Shown one piece after another: positions 37,338 through 47,422 of a stretch of DNA of 64,000 nucleotides. Position numbers and translations under genes: made by a program. Source of the stretch: Martinezella dioscoreae (GTDB lineage Bacteria > Pseudomonadota > Alphaproteobacteria > Rhizobiales > Rhizobiaceae). Numbering within the stretch: position 1 is the first letter of the stretch; every line of letters begins with the position of its first letter. The stretch spans positions 1 to 64,000 of the forward strand of contig NZ_BLAJ01000004.1 in assembly GCF_009176305.1 (NCBI RefSeq), written 5' to 3'. The notes under the pieces were generated by a model that did no database searches, had not been told where the DNA came from, and saw only the letters and a program-made list of their open reading frames with translations.

Positions 37338-37403
37338 GGTGCCTCCCGGTGGAATTTGGTAGTCCAGATTGCTTGTGCATTCGCTCGTTACTATTGTCAT
37401 GAA

Positions 37404-38669
37404 ATGGATATGATCGAAGCGTTTCAGCGTCTCAGCCTCGCTCTTGCCATCGGCATTCTGGTCGGGGTTGAGCGCGGCTGGCAGGAGCGCGAGACGGAGC
37501 CCGGTAAAAGAACGGCCGGTATTCGCACCTTCGGCCTGTCCGGCTTTCTCGGCGGCTTGGCAGGTTTCCTGCAGGTCAAGCTCGGACCGATCCTGCCGGC
37601 CGCCGTTTTCGTTGTTTTCGGCATTGCATTTGTCGTCTTCAGCAGATACGAGGCCGAGCAGGAAGAAGACTACAGCGTCACCAGCGTCATAGCGGCTCTC
37701 GCCGTCTTCGTCCTTGGGGTCATAGCGACCGTTTCCGACATGACCGTCGCTGCGGCCGGAGGCGTCGCGGTGACTGCGTTGCTGGCTGCTCGCTATAGTC
37801 TGCATGGATTTCTGCGAAACCTGACATGGCTGGAATTTAGAGCTGCACTCGTGCTGCTTGCCATGACACTCGTTGCGCTGCCCCTCCTTCCCGACAGAAC
37901 AATCGATCCCTGGAATGCCATCAATCCATTCCAGCTATGGCTGCTGACAATCATGATTGCCGCCATCTCCTATGTCGGCTATCTGGCGGTCCGCATCGCC
38001 GGAGCAAAACATGGAATCCTTTTTAGTGGGGCTGCAGGCGGGTTCATTTCGTCAACCGCTGTCACCTTGTCCTTTGCGCGTCTATCGTGCCGCAGCACTC
38101 AGGCGACCGACAGCCTCGCTGCCGGCGCGTCGATCGCCGGAGCAATGTCCATCGGACGGGCACTGGTCATCAGTGGCATATTGGCGCCTGTACTCATTCC
38201 CAAGCTGGCTGTCGCGTTCGTTCCCGTCATTCTTGTCTTTCTTTCGGCGACCTTCCTGATGCTCAGGGGAGCGAAGGCCGACGATAAGGCAACCGACATC
38301 AATCCAGATAATCCGTTCGAATTGCTCACGGTTCTCCGTTTCGGAGCATTTCTCGGCGTCATAAGCTTCCTATCGAAATTCACGATCGACCAGATCGGGC
38401 CATCGATGATATTTGTCGTCGCGCTGCTTTCGGGACTTGCCGATCTTGATGCCATCACCCTGTCGACGGCACGCATGGCGGGCTCGGTGCTGACGACGGA
38501 GGTTGCGATGATCGCGATCTCTCTGGCCGCGGCCGCCAATCTGATAGTGAAGATGGTGCTGGCCATCATGTTCGGAAGTCGCGCCTACGCCACAGCATTG
38601 ATTGTGACAACGTCGACGGCGCTCGTCGTCGCCGTTGCTGCCTATTTCGGGTTTAGCACCTTGGCGTGA
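37404..38669 (+). CDS. MgtC/DUF4010-type membrane protein
   Basis: About 421 residues, mostly membrane helices. The N-terminal part matches MgtC-like domains (GVERGWQERE, RTFGLSGFLGGLAGFL). The C-terminal part is DUF4010-like, with GAAGGFISSTAVTLSFARLS and a long helical bundle. MgtC proteins affect Mg homeostasis and ATP synthase, but no function is set for this two-domain type. The start may be 37404 or 37410; neither has a clear ribosome site. It follows the export operon by 66 bp and may be co-transcribed. Confidence 0.78.
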   Translation: MDMIEAFQRLSLALAIGILVGVERGWQERETEPGKRTAGIRTFGLSGFLGGLAGFLQVKLGPILPAAVFVVFGIAFVVFSRYEAEQEEDYSVTSVIAALAVFVLGVIATVSDMTVAAAGGVAVTALLAARYSLHGFLRNLTWLEFRAALVLLAMTLVALPLLPDRTIDPWNAINPFQLWLLTIMIAAISYVGYLAVRIAGAKHGILFSGAAGGFISSTAVTLSFARLSCRSTQATDSLAAGASIAGAMSIGRALVISGILAPVLIPKLAVAFVPVILVFLSATFLMLRGAKADDKATDINPDNPFELLTVLRFGAFLGVISFLSKFTIDQIGPSMIFVVALLSGLADLDAITLSTARMAGSVLTTEVAMIAISLAAAANLIVKMVLAIMFGSRAYATALIVTTSTALVVAVAAYFGFSTLA

Positions 38670-38732
38670 CCGCCGGCCGGGGAGCCAGGACATCGCGATC
38701 CCCCGTGAAATCATGGCCGGCACCGAGCTCAA

Positions 38733-38746
38733 TTGACGCAAATCAA
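38733..38746. promoter_or_regulatory. Anaerobox upstream of the acetyl-CoA hydrolase gene
   Basis: TTGAC-GCAA-ATCAA is an exact consensus match, 130 bp upstream of the ATG at 38877. Confidence 0.8.
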
Positions 38747-38876
38747 TGCAGCATTGCGTACTCGGCTTAGAAAATGTCCCGACTTCTCGTCCCCTTTACC
38801 CCGAAAGACCGAGATGCAGCGCATGTCGCAAACTCGGCTCTTGTTCCAGATATCCATGATCTGAGGAAGGATCGCC

Positions 38877-40367
38877 ATGTTTCGCGGGCGCATAAGAAAC
38901 AGGGAGCTGCTCGAACGCATTGTAAGCGCGGACGATGCCGCCCGGCTGATCAAGGACGGAATGACCATCGGCATGAGCGGCTTTACGCGCGCGGGCGAGG
39001 CAAAGGCCGTGCCCATGGCGCTTGCCAAGCGCGCCAAGGACGATCCGCTGAAGATCACGCTGATGACCGGCGCATCACTGGGCAACAATCTCGACAAGGC
39101 CCTGGTCGAGGCGCATGTGCTTGCCCGTCGACTGCCTTTTCAGTCCGATCCGGTTCTGCGAAACGCGATCAATGCCGGCGAAGTCATGTTTATCGATCAG
39201 CATCTGTCCGAGACGGTGGAACTTCTTCGCAGCCGCCAGATCTCGCCGGTCGATATTGCCGTGATCGAGGCGACGGCCATCACCGAAGACGGCGGGATCA
39301 TTCCGACGACATCGGTCGGCAATTCGGCAAGCTTCGCGATCCTGGCCGATAAGGTCATCGTCGAAATCAACCAGTCGCAGCCACAGGAATTGGAAGGGCT
39401 GCACGATATCTATATCCCGACGCGCCGGCCAAGCCGCGAGGCAATTCCCGTCATGTCACCAGACAGCCGGATTGGCGTTCCTTTCATTCCGGTTCTTCCG
39501 GAGAAGATCGCCGCTGTCGTCGTCACGCAAAACAGCGATAGTTCTTCGACCATCCAGCCGCCGGATGCTGAAACGCGGGCGATTGCCGGGCATCTGGCTG
39601 AATTCCTGATGCATGAGGTCAAACTCGGACGCTTGAGCCAAAGCCTGCTGCCGCTTCAGGCCGGCATCGGCACGATCGCAAACGCCGTACTCCACGGTTT
39701 CATCGATACGCCGTTTCACGATCTGACCATGTATTCCGAGGTCCTTCAGGATTCGACCTTCGATCTGATCGACGCCGGAAAGCTCACATTTGCATCCGGT
39801 TCCTCAATGACCTTGTCCGCCGACATGTATCGCAAGGTCATTCCAAATATCGCAGCATATAAACCGCGGCTGATCCTGCGCCCGCAGGAAATCAGCAATC
39901 ATCCGGAAGTCATTCGTCGCCTTGGGATCATCGGAATCAACACCGCGTTGGAGTTCGACATCTACGGCAATGTCAATTCGACCCATGTCGGTGGAACACA
40001 TATGATGAATGGGATTGGCGGCTCGGGCGATTTTGCCCGTAACGCCTACATGTCCATCTTCGTCACGAAATCGACGGCAAAGACCGGGGCGATTTCAAGG
40101 GTCGTGCCCATGGTCAGCCATGTGGACCATACCGAACACGACGTCGATATATTGGTGACCGAAACCGGACTGGCTGACCTTCGCGGTCTCGCGCCGCGGG
40201 AACGCGCTACCACCATCATCGCCAATTGTGTGCATCCGGCCTACCGCGGAGCCCTGTTCGACTACCACAAAAGAGCCCTTGCGCGGGGTGGACAAACGCC
40301 GCACGTCATCGAAGAGGCACTCAAATGGCACAGCTCACTGCGCGAAATTGGCCGGATGCTGGCCTAG
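38877..40367 (+). CDS. Acetyl-CoA hydrolase/succinyl-CoA:acetate CoA-transferase
   Basis: A 496-residue class I CoA-transferase of the Ach1/AarC/Cat1 group. It has the N-terminal GMTIGMSGFTRAGEAKAVPMAL, the catalytic Glu in MYSEVLQD and a C-terminal GGSGDFARNAYMSIF with the oxyanion-type glycine region. The group interconverts acetyl-CoA or succinyl-CoA with the free acids, conserving the thioester. Substrate preference cannot be told. AAGGATCG precedes the ATG. Low-oxygen control through the box at 38733 would fit acetate overflow or a modified TCA route. Confidence 0.88.
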   Translation: MFRGRIRNRELLERIVSADDAARLIKDGMTIGMSGFTRAGEAKAVPMALAKRAKDDPLKITLMTGASLGNNLDKALVEAHVLARRLPFQSDPVLRNAINAGEVMFIDQHLSETVELLRSRQISPVDIAVIEATAITEDGGIIPTTSVGNSASFAILADKVIVEINQSQPQELEGLHDIYIPTRRPSREAIPVMSPDSRIGVPFIPVLPEKIAAVVVTQNSDSSSTIQPPDAETRAIAGHLAEFLMHEVKLGRLSQSLLPLQAGIGTIANAVLHGFIDTPFHDLTMYSEVLQDSTFDLIDAGKLTFASGSSMTLSADMYRKVIPNIAAYKPRLILRPQEISNHPEVIRRLGIIGINTALEFDIYGNVNSTHVGGTHMMNGIGGSGDFARNAYMSIFVTKSTAKTGAISRVVPMVSHVDHTEHDVDILVTETGLADLRGLAPRERATTIIANCVHPAYRGALFDYHKRALARGGQTPHVIEEALKWHSSLREIGRMLA

Positions 40368-40579
40368 CTTGGATATCGAGGATCATTTATTCACGATCGG
40401 CCTCTGATGGACGCTCCCGACGGCATCTGTGTGCCAGAATGGAAACGTTCATCACTATCCGGAGGAAGCGTCTAGACATGCCTGCGGAAACAGGGAGTTT
40501 TTGAAATCGGAGTGTCGACGCATGCAATATTGATCGTTGCTACGAGGGAGATCGAATCTCGCATACGGAATGAACCGGC

Positions 40580-41518
40580 CTACGCCTGCTGCCTATAGCA
40601 ACCTTTTGCCGACAGACGCGGGTCGAGCAAGGTTCCTTTCTCGCCGCAGGCGATGGCGCCCGCGTCCTCCAGCCTGCCGATGCCGGCCGGTCTATCCATT
40701 TCCTTTGCGAACTGGATCGCGGCGGCGACCTTTGGCGCCATCGAGCCTGGTGGGAACCTCACGTCAGATAACATCTCCGGATCAATGCGACCCAAGCGTT
40801 GAGCCTTTGGTGTCCCGTAGTCCAGATAGACCGCATCGACATCTGTCAGAAGGAGCAACATGTCGGCATTTAGCTGCCTTGCCAGCAGCGCACTGGCGGC
40901 ATCCTTGTCGATCACGGCTTCTATCCCGGTAAGTCTGCCATCAGCCTGCTCAATCACGGGGATGCCTCCGCCGCCGGTGCAAATGACGGTCACGCCGTGA
41001 TTGACCAGCAAGGCGATGGTTTTTGCCTCGACGATTGCCAAGGGTTTTGGCGAGGCGACGACGCGCCGCCAGTTTTCACGGTCTGGCGCAACTCTCCAAC
41101 CCCGCTCTCTGGCGAGCCGTCGCGCGGTTGCTGCATCGTAAACCGGCCCGATGAACTTAGTCGGATGTGAAAAGGCGGGGTCGGCCGCCTCTACCCGTGC
41201 CATGGTCAGCAAGGTTGCGATTGGATTGTTCTCCAGGAGATTTCCTAGCTCCTGTTCGATCATGTAGCCGATCATCCCCTCTGTTTCGGCGCCCAGAATA
41301 TCCAAGGGGAAACCATTGCCGTTGGAGGCTTCCGCCTGCAGAGCAAGGAGCCCGACCTGGGGACCGTTGCCATGGGTGATGACCAAAGAGTGACCGGCAT
41401 GAATGAGATCAGCCAAGGCGGCAACACCGACCCGGATATTGGCGCGCTGATGTTCAGCGGTCATCGGCTCGCCGCGGCGCAGAAGTGCGTTCCCGCCGAG
41501 CGCAGCGACGATCAGCAT
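40580..41518 (-). CDS. arcC: Carbamate kinase
   Basis: A 312-residue amino-acid-kinase-fold enzyme that makes ATP from carbamoyl phosphate, the last step of the arginine deiminase pathway. Marks are AALGGNALLRRGE at the start, THGNGPQVGLL, VICTGGGGIPVIE, DKDAASALLA and LLLLTDVDAVYLDYG. The ATG at 41518 (MLIVAALGG) lies one base after the arcB stop. It is the last gene of arcDABC and converges with the acetyl-CoA hydrolase gene across 212 bp in which I see nothing. Confidence 0.95.
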   Translation of the reverse strand: MLIVAALGGNALLRRGEPMTAEHQRANIRVGVAALADLIHAGHSLVITHGNGPQVGLLALQAEASNGNGFPLDILGAETEGMIGYMIEQELGNLLENNPIATLLTMARVEAADPAFSHPTKFIGPVYDAATARRLARERGWRVAPDRENWRRVVASPKPLAIVEAKTIALLVNHGVTVICTGGGGIPVIEQADGRLTGIEAVIDKDAASALLARQLNADMLLLLTDVDAVYLDYGTPKAQRLGRIDPEMLSDVRFPPGSMAPKVAAAIQFAKEMDRPAGIGRLEDAGAIACGEKGTLLDPRLSAKGCYRQQA

Positions 41519-41519
41519 G

Positions 41520-42521
41520 TCAGCCTCCAATCGTCGCGACGAGTAAGGCCTTGATCGTATGCATGCGATTTTCGGCCTGATCGAAAACAATGGAGGCATG
41601 AGACTCGAAAACCTCGTTCGTCACCTCCATGCAATCAATGCCATATTCCTTAGCGATGCGGGCGCCGACTTCCGTCTCGGTGTCGTGAAACGCTGGAAGG
41701 CAATGCATGAATTTCGCATAGGGGTTTTCGGTCGCCTCGATCACCTGGGCGGTAACCCGGAATGGGGAAAGAAGCCCGATGCGCTCTTCCCAAGCCGATT
41801 CACTCTCGCCCATTGAAAGCCAGACGTCCGTATAGACAAAATCGGCCCCCAGTACCCCTGAACCGACATGTTCCATCAAAGCGAACTTGCCGCCGCTCTT
41901 CCATGCCTCCGATTTCACATGATCGACAAACGCTTGGTCCGGCCACAAGGCCGTCGGCGAGACGAGGCGAAAATCGATTCCGACCTTGGCGGCGCCTAGC
42001 GCCAGCGACATCGCCACATTGTCGCGCCCGTCGCCAAGGAAGGCCACGACCATGTCAGACAGATGCTTGTGGGTGAATTCGCGCATGGTCATGAGATCGG
42101 CGAGAATTTGCGTCGGATGAGAAACGTCGGTCAGCCCATTATAGACGGGCACGCCGGAATAGGTTTTCAGCGTCTCGACTGCACGCTGCGCGAACCCGCG
42201 ATATTCGATGGCGTCATAAATGCGGCCGAGAACGCGTGCAGTATCCTTCATCGATTCCTTGTGGCCGATATGGCTGCCGGTGGGACCCATGTAGGTGACG
42301 TGGGCGCCCTGGTCATAAGCTGCCACCTCGAACCCGGTTCGGGTGCGTGTCGAGTCCTTTTCGAAGATAAGTGCGATGTTCTTTCGCGTCAGGCGCGGCA
42401 CTTCGTAACCGCCCAGTTTCGCGGCCTTGAGATCGGCGGCAAGGCGTAGCAGATACCGAATCTCCTCGGCATCCAGATCATCGAGGGACAGAACGCTGCG
42501 ACCATGAAGATTGATAGGCAT
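41520..42521 (-). CDS. arcB: Ornithine carbamoyltransferase (catabolic)
   Basis: A 333-residue transcarbamylase that splits citrulline with phosphate into ornithine and carbamoyl phosphate. The phosphate-binding STRTRT is at residues 57-62, followed by HPTQILAD, the SMGE loop and the catalytic HCLPAFHD. The full-length match and the position between arcA and arcC mark it as the catabolic enzyme rather than ArgF. AAGGAAC lies before the ATG at 42521. Confidence 0.95.
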   Translation of the reverse strand: MPINLHGRSVLSLDDLDAEEIRYLLRLAADLKAAKLGGYEVPRLTRKNIALIFEKDSTRTRTGFEVAAYDQGAHVTYMGPTGSHIGHKESMKDTARVLGRIYDAIEYRGFAQRAVETLKTYSGVPVYNGLTDVSHPTQILADLMTMREFTHKHLSDMVVAFLGDGRDNVAMSLALGAAKVGIDFRLVSPTALWPDQAFVDHVKSEAWKSGGKFALMEHVGSGVLGADFVYTDVWLSMGESESAWEERIGLLSPFRVTAQVIEATENPYAKFMHCLPAFHDTETEVGARIAKEYGIDCMEVTNEVFESHASIVFDQAENRMHTIKALLVATIGG

Positions 42522-42538
42522 GACAAGTTCCTTCGCAA

Positions 42539-43756
42539 CTAAAGGGGGGCACGAGCAATCAGGCACGTCATGCAATGACCGCCGCCGCGGCCACGGCTGA
42601 GTTCCGCTCCGTCGATGGTGATCACCTCGATACCTGCACGACGCAGTAGCGTGTTGGTATAGACGTTACGGTCGTAGCCGATGACAACGCCGGGCTCGAT
42701 GGCGATGACATTGTTGCCGTCATCCCACTGCTCGCGCTCGGCTTCATAGCGGTCGCCGCCGGTCGCAACGACACGCAAGCTCTTCAATCCAAGCGCTTGC
42801 GCAACCACGTCGGTAAACGGAGATGTCTCCTCCCGAGTATCCACCGAACCTTCGGCATCGCCCGGCCGCAGCGAGAAACTCCGCAAGCGATCGACGACGG
42901 GAGGATACATGGTCACCAGATCCCGGTCGCAGAAGGTGAAGACGGTATCGAGATGCATGAAGCTGCGATCGCGCGGCATAAGGGCCGCGATGACGCGTTT
43001 TGCGATACCGCTTGCAAAGAGACTTCGAGCAAGAGTGCCGACCGCCTGCGGAGTGCTGCGCTCACCCATGCCGGCCAGGACGACACCATCACCAATCGGC
43101 ATCACGTCACCACCTTCAAGACTGGTTCCGGTGACCGAGCTCTCGGGCGAGATGAATGTGAAGTCGGCTGCGTTGAACCGAGGATGAAAACGATAGATCG
43201 CCTCGACATTTGCAGCCTCTGGCCGCCGCGCCTGCCAATACATGGCATTGACCGAAACGCCACCATAGATCCAGCAGGAACTGTCACGGGTAAAGAGCTG
43301 GTTCGGCAGCGGTGGTAGCACGAAATCCTGCGGCGCCAGTGTCCGTCCAGTCAGCCCAAGCGGTTCAAATGGCAATTCGGCACGCGCGATGCCGCCGACG
43401 AGGCAGGTCGCTAGCTGATCCGCTGGCATCTCATTGAGCCAGCCGCGCAGTTCGTCGACCATGTCACGTCCGACAACCGCGGATTCGACCCGGCGATCGA
43501 GCAGCCAGCGGCGCGCCTTGGGCAAAGCCATCGTTTCCATGAGCAATTCGCCCAATGACTGCACAATCACGCCGCGTTCGCGCAATGCATCGACGAAGAC
43601 GTCATGCTCCTGGCGTGCACGCTTGACCCAAAGCACGTCGTCGAAAAGCAGGGCCCTGCAATTGTCAGGTGTCAGGCGCCGAAGGCTCAGATCAGGGCGG
43701 TGAACCATGACTTCGCGGAGACGACCGACTTCCGAATGAACCCCGAGAACATTCAT
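42539..43756 (-). CDS. arcA: Arginine deiminase
   Basis: A 405-residue guanidino-group-modifying enzyme that turns arginine into citrulline and ammonia. It shows [43 protein letters not shown] and the C-terminal catalytic motif GGGHCMTC with Cys 395. AAGGAGC precedes the ATG at 43756 ([10 protein letters not shown]). It lies 14 bp after arcD and 17 bp before arcB in one operon. Confidence 0.96.
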   Translation of the reverse strand: MNVLGVHSEVGRLREVMVHRPDLSLRRLTPDNCRALLFDDVLWVKRARQEHDVFVDALRERGVIVQSLGELLMETMALPKARRWLLDRRVESAVVGRDMVDELRGWLNEMPADQLATCLVGGIARAELPFEPLGLTGRTLAPQDFVLPPLPNQLFTRDSSCWIYGGVSVNAMYWQARRPEAANVEAIYRFHPRFNAADFTFISPESSVTGTSLEGGDVMPIGDGVVLAGMGERSTPQAVGTLARSLFASGIAKRVIAALMPRDRSFMHLDTVFTFCDRDLVTMYPPVVDRLRSFSLRPGDAEGSVDTREETSPFTDVVAQALGLKSLRVVATGGDRYEAEREQWDDGNNVIAIEPGVVIGYDRNVYTNTLLRRAGIEVITIDGAELSRGRGGGHCMTCLIARAPL

Positions 43757-43770
43757 GACGCTGCTCCTTG

Positions 43771-45237
43771 TCAAAATGGGCTGACGAGGCCGGCCCACAT
43801 TTCGTAGGCAGCAAGGAGGGCCACTGCCACAAGCGCGGCGGCAAGCACGGCTTCGAATAGACGGAAGGGCCTTTGACCTGACTCTCTGCAGGCCAGAACA
43901 TAGAAGAGAATGCCCGGCGCATAGAGGATCGCACACATGAACAGGTAGGCCGGGCCGGCCGCGTAGACGAGCCACAACCCATAAAACGTTGCCAGAAGGC
44001 CGACGAGCATTGGAGCGGTGCGCTGCTCACCCAGTGCATAGCTTTCGCCTGATATGGCAAGCTTCGCAGCATAGGCGCCCGAGAAGATGTAGGGCACGAG
44101 GATCGCGGTTGATGCGATGGAAAACAACGCCTGATAGGTGCTATGAGCAAAGAGCGTAACGACCAGGAACGTCTGGACAAGAAGATTGGTGATCAGCAGC
44201 GAAGCCCATGGGACGCCGCGGTCACTTTCCGAGGCGAGGAATTTCGGCATGGTCCCGTCCTTGGCCGCCGCGAAGGGAATCTCGGCTGCAAGAAGCGTCC
44301 AGCTCAGAAAGGCACCGATCACCGAAATGACAAGCGCGATATTGATGAGAGCCGCACCCCAGGGGCCGACCACCGCCTCAAGTACCCCGGCCATGCTCGG
44401 ATTTTTCAGCGCAGCAAGCGCAGGTTGGTTGAGGATGCCGAGCGAGAGAAGGGACACGAGTGCGTAGAATGCGAGGCAGGTGAAAAAGCCGAGCACCGTT
44501 GCTGTCGCAATATCGCTCCGTCGCTCTGCCCTGGCCGAGAAGACGCTGGCACCTTCTATGCCGATGAATACCCAGAGAGTGACCAACATGGTGCTCTTGA
44601 CCTGGGTGGTGATCGAGCCGAGGCTAGCATTGCCCAGACCGGTGAAATCGAGCGAGAAGACATTTAGCTTGAAGGCGACGACGCTGACCCCGACGAACAA
44701 TACAATCGGCGCGATCTTTGCGATGGTGACAATAAGATTCGCGACCGCCGCCTGGCGGATGCCCGCAAGGACAAGCGTGTGGATCAACCATAGCAGGATC
44801 GACGCACCGAGCACCGCCTGCCAAGTGTTTCCATCGCCGAAGGATGGGAAGAAATAGGATAGGGCGCTAAAAACGATAACCGCATAGGATACATTGCCGA
44901 TCCATGCGCTCAGCCAGTAGCCCCAAGCGCTGTTGAAGCCAATAAATGGTCCGAAGCCGGCTTTTGCATAAGCATAGGGACCAGCGTTAAGGTTTGGTTT
45001 GCGGGTGGCCAGGGACTGATATACGAAGACCAGCGACAGCATGCCAATCGCCGTAATCCCCCAACCGATTGCGATGGCCAACGGGCCGGCGCCTGCGGCC
45101 ATGTTCTGTGGCAAGCTGAAGACACCGGAGCCGATCATCGAGCCGATGACCAACGCCGTTAATAAACCCAGTCGCAATTTCCCATTAACCGCGACCGGCT
45201 CGGTCGAGGTAACAAGTTTTATGCCGATCGAAGTCAT
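43771..45237 (-). CDS. arcD: Arginine/ornithine antiporter
   Basis: A 488-residue, 12-helix amino-acid antiporter of the APA family. [20 protein letters not shown] in the first helix is the substrate-binding mark, and [20 protein letters not shown] the later conserved loop. It takes up arginine in exchange for ornithine and so feeds the ArcABC route. GGGAGAAG precedes the ATG at 45237 ([10 protein letters not shown]). An exact anaerobox lies 65 bp upstream of this first gene of the operon. Confidence 0.93.
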   Translation of the reverse strand: MTSIGIKLVTSTEPVAVNGKLRLGLLTALVIGSMIGSGVFSLPQNMAAGAGPLAIAIGWGITAIGMLSLVFVYQSLATRKPNLNAGPYAYAKAGFGPFIGFNSAWGYWLSAWIGNVSYAVIVFSALSYFFPSFGDGNTWQAVLGASILLWLIHTLVLAGIRQAAVANLIVTIAKIAPIVLFVGVSVVAFKLNVFSLDFTGLGNASLGSITTQVKSTMLVTLWVFIGIEGASVFSARAERRSDIATATVLGFFTCLAFYALVSLLSLGILNQPALAALKNPSMAGVLEAVVGPWGAALINIALVISVIGAFLSWTLLAAEIPFAAAKDGTMPKFLASESDRGVPWASLLITNLLVQTFLVVTLFAHSTYQALFSIASTAILVPYIFSGAYAAKLAISGESYALGEQRTAPMLVGLLATFYGLWLVYAAGPAYLFMCAILYAPGILFYVLACRESGQRPFRLFEAVLAAALVAVALLAAYEMWAGLVSPF

Positions 45238-45302
45238 GATCTTCTCCCAAGGATCGAAAATATCCATGGGAGACACTGGACACTGGGCGGCGGCGATAAA
45301 CC

Positions 45303-45316
45303 TTGATCCTGGTCAA
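45303..45316. promoter_or_regulatory. Anaerobox for arcDABC
   Basis: TTGAT-CCTG-GTCAA is an exact consensus match, 65 bp upstream of the arcD ATG. Low-oxygen control of arc genes by an FNR-type protein (ANR) is known in Pseudomonas. Confidence 0.85.
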
Positions 45317-45382
45317 GTAAATTGTCATTTTTCGCGAACGTCGACGTCCTGTCGTTCGAATGTCAGCCGGCGTAATACAGCA

Positions 45383-45877
45383 TTACTTTTTGCCCGTCTG
45401 GTCGACGACGCGTCGCGCGGCTGCCACATGGAGCTCCTCCAGACGTTCCAGGAAGGGGGCCTGGCCGCTGACGATCTTTTGGCGCGCCTCGGCCAGGGCG
45501 AACCACTCGGCACGATCGACTTCGGGGAATGCTTGCATGCGTCCGCTTCGCGGCGGCCACTCGATTTCGAACATGTTGCTGCGCAGGCTGGAGGTGTCGA
45601 ATTCCCCCTCCAACGCAAAGGCAATGACATGCTTACCGCTCTTCTGGCGTAATTGGCCAAGCGGTTGCAGCTTGCCTTCGGGCACGTGTCCCATTTCTTC
45701 GGCAAATTCCCGCCGGGCCGCGGCCTCAGCTTCCTCATCCTCCTTATACTCGCCCTTGGGAATGGACCACGCGCCCTCATCTCGCTTGTGCCAGAAGGGG
45801 CCGCCTGGGTGGACAAGCAGGATCAAAAAACCGCTTTCCGCCTCTTTGTACATTAAGATGCCAGCGCTTTTCTTCAT
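45383..45877 (-). CDS. Nudix hydrolase
   Basis: A 164-residue pyrophosphohydrolase of the 8-oxo-dGTP/diadenosine-polyphosphate type. The Nudix box reads GEYKEDEEAEAAARREFAEEMG, with the metal-binding REFAEE core. The N-terminus SAGILMYKEAESGFLILLVHPGGPFW is common in predicted NTP hydrolases. Substrate unknown. It ends 66 bp short of the arc anaerobox and is read in the same direction as arc. Confidence 0.88.
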   Translation of the reverse strand: MKKSAGILMYKEAESGFLILLVHPGGPFWHKRDEGAWSIPKGEYKEDEEAEAAARREFAEEMGHVPEGKLQPLGQLRQKSGKHVIAFALEGEFDTSSLRSNMFEIEWPPRSGRMQAFPEVDRAEWFALAEARQKIVSGQAPFLERLEELHVAAARRVVDQTGKK

Positions 45878-46156
45878 GGCTGATCATTTCCGCCGGGAGG
45901 CGAGACTGGCCCTTATGCAAATTCGGATTTGTTGACAGCCAGAACCGCGTTTGAATGTGCTAATAAAGTGGTTAACCGACCCACACTATCCTGATCAGCA
46001 AGATATTCACAGGCCTCCAACAAAGGTACGAACAACGGCAGAGAATTGTTTCTCGCCGCAGCACAATGATTGTCGGATCGTCAGGATGGCTATGCCGCCA
46101 CTGACGACATCTCGCGACTTTTTCTTCGATTGTTATACTGTTTTTCAAAAAACAGA

Positions 46157-47365
46157 TTAGCCGCGAGGTTGTGTCAGCGCCAAGGCGAGTGTCCATACGG
46201 CCAGGATGGCGGTAAGCGTCAGAGGGCCGACAGCGCCATAGCGATCGACGATATAGCCGCCAAAAACCGCGCCGATGCTGATGGCGACCTGAAAAGAGAC
46301 GACCATCAGGCTGCCGGCAGCCTCCAAAGCGTCGGTTGCCCCGCGGGAAAGATTGGTCGGCAGTACAACCGGTGCCATGCCGAAGGCGAAGCCCCAAAGC
46401 GCCACGAGGCCGAAGGCAATACCGGTTTGAGCGCCCCAAAGCACCAAGGCAAGCGCGGCAAACGCCATCAGCGCCGCCGTGAGAGCCAGGGCCAGGCGAA
46501 TGCTGGCGTCGGCCATTCGGCCACCGGCCACATTGCCGATCACGGAAGCGATGCCAAACCCAAGCAGAGCCAGGGCGATCGATCTGGTTTCAAGGAGCGT
46601 CACTTGTTCGAGGAAGGGACGCACATAGACCGAGCCGGCAAAATGGCCCGTCATCAGCAAAAGAATGGCAAGCATCCCCAGCTGAACGCTACGCCGCCGC
46701 GTCAGCCGGAAAACATCGGCGAGGCTGTTGCTTGTGCTCGCGGGCAGTGTCGGTAAGCTCAGTAGCTGCAGCAGCAAGGCGAGCGCGGCAAGTCCGGCGG
46801 TCATCGCCATTGCCACGCGCCATCCCAGCCAGTCGCTGATCAAAGCTCCAACCGAGGGCGCAGCTATGGTGGCGAGCGAGACGCCGAGGGTGACGATGGC
46901 CATGCCCCGACCCGTCGAATTGGCGCCGACCAGTCGCGCCACGACGGCGACTGAAAGCGCCCAGAAACCGCTCAGCGCGATGCCCAGCCCAGCCCGGCCC
47001 AACAACAATAGCCAAAAGTCCGTCGCCAATGATGCAAGGACATTGGAGCCGATCGCCAAGGCGCTGAGGCCGACCAACACCGTCTTGCGGTTCAGCCTGC
47101 CGATCAGAACATTGCTCAATAGGGCGGTGACAGCGCCGACGGAAGCTGTGGCGGTGACGACCTGTCCGGCTGTTCCCTCGGTAATCGCAAGATCGCGCGC
47201 CAGCGGGGTTAGCAGACCCGCCGGCAGGAATTCAGCCGATACCAGCGCGAAGCTGGTGGCCGCCATTGAAAGGACGGCGAACCAGGTCGCCGCGCTCCAC
47301 GTGGATGGTTCCGGGGTATCCGGTTCAATCGTTACCCCATGAAGTTGCGATGTCGTGTCCGTCAT
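46157..47365 (-). CDS. MFS efflux transporter (DHA1 type)
   Basis: A 402-residue, 12-helix major facilitator. After a polar N-terminus come SFALVSAEFLPAGLLTPLA and GQVVTATASVGAVTALL, like the NepI/AraJ sugar, purine or drug efflux group, then LLGRAGLGIALSGFWA, the motif-B/C region. AAGGAGAT precedes the ATG. The AraC-type regulator upstream on the same strand is its likely controller. Confidence 0.88.
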   Translation of the reverse strand: MTDTTSQLHGVTIEPDTPEPSTWSAATWFAVLSMAATSFALVSAEFLPAGLLTPLARDLAITEGTAGQVVTATASVGAVTALLSNVLIGRLNRKTVLVGLSALAIGSNVLASLATDFWLLLLGRAGLGIALSGFWALSVAVVARLVGANSTGRGMAIVTLGVSLATIAAPSVGALISDWLGWRVAMAMTAGLAALALLLQLLSLPTLPASTSNSLADVFRLTRRRSVQLGMLAILLLMTGHFAGSVYVRPFLEQVTLLETRSIALALLGFGIASVIGNVAGGRMADASIRLALALTAALMAFAALALVLWGAQTGIAFGLVALWGFAFGMAPVVLPTNLSRGATDALEAAGSLMVVSFQVAISIGAVFGGYIVDRYGAVGPLTLTAILAVWTLALALTQPRG

Positions 47366-47422
47366 AGGTATCTCCTTAAGTTAGGAGAGGTCATAGACGA
47401 ACTATTCGGGACGGTATGTGTC

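Noticed and set aside
40481..40504. A nine-codon frame (MPAETGSF) with GGAGGAAG upstream
   Set aside because: It is too short to judge, and nothing supports translation.
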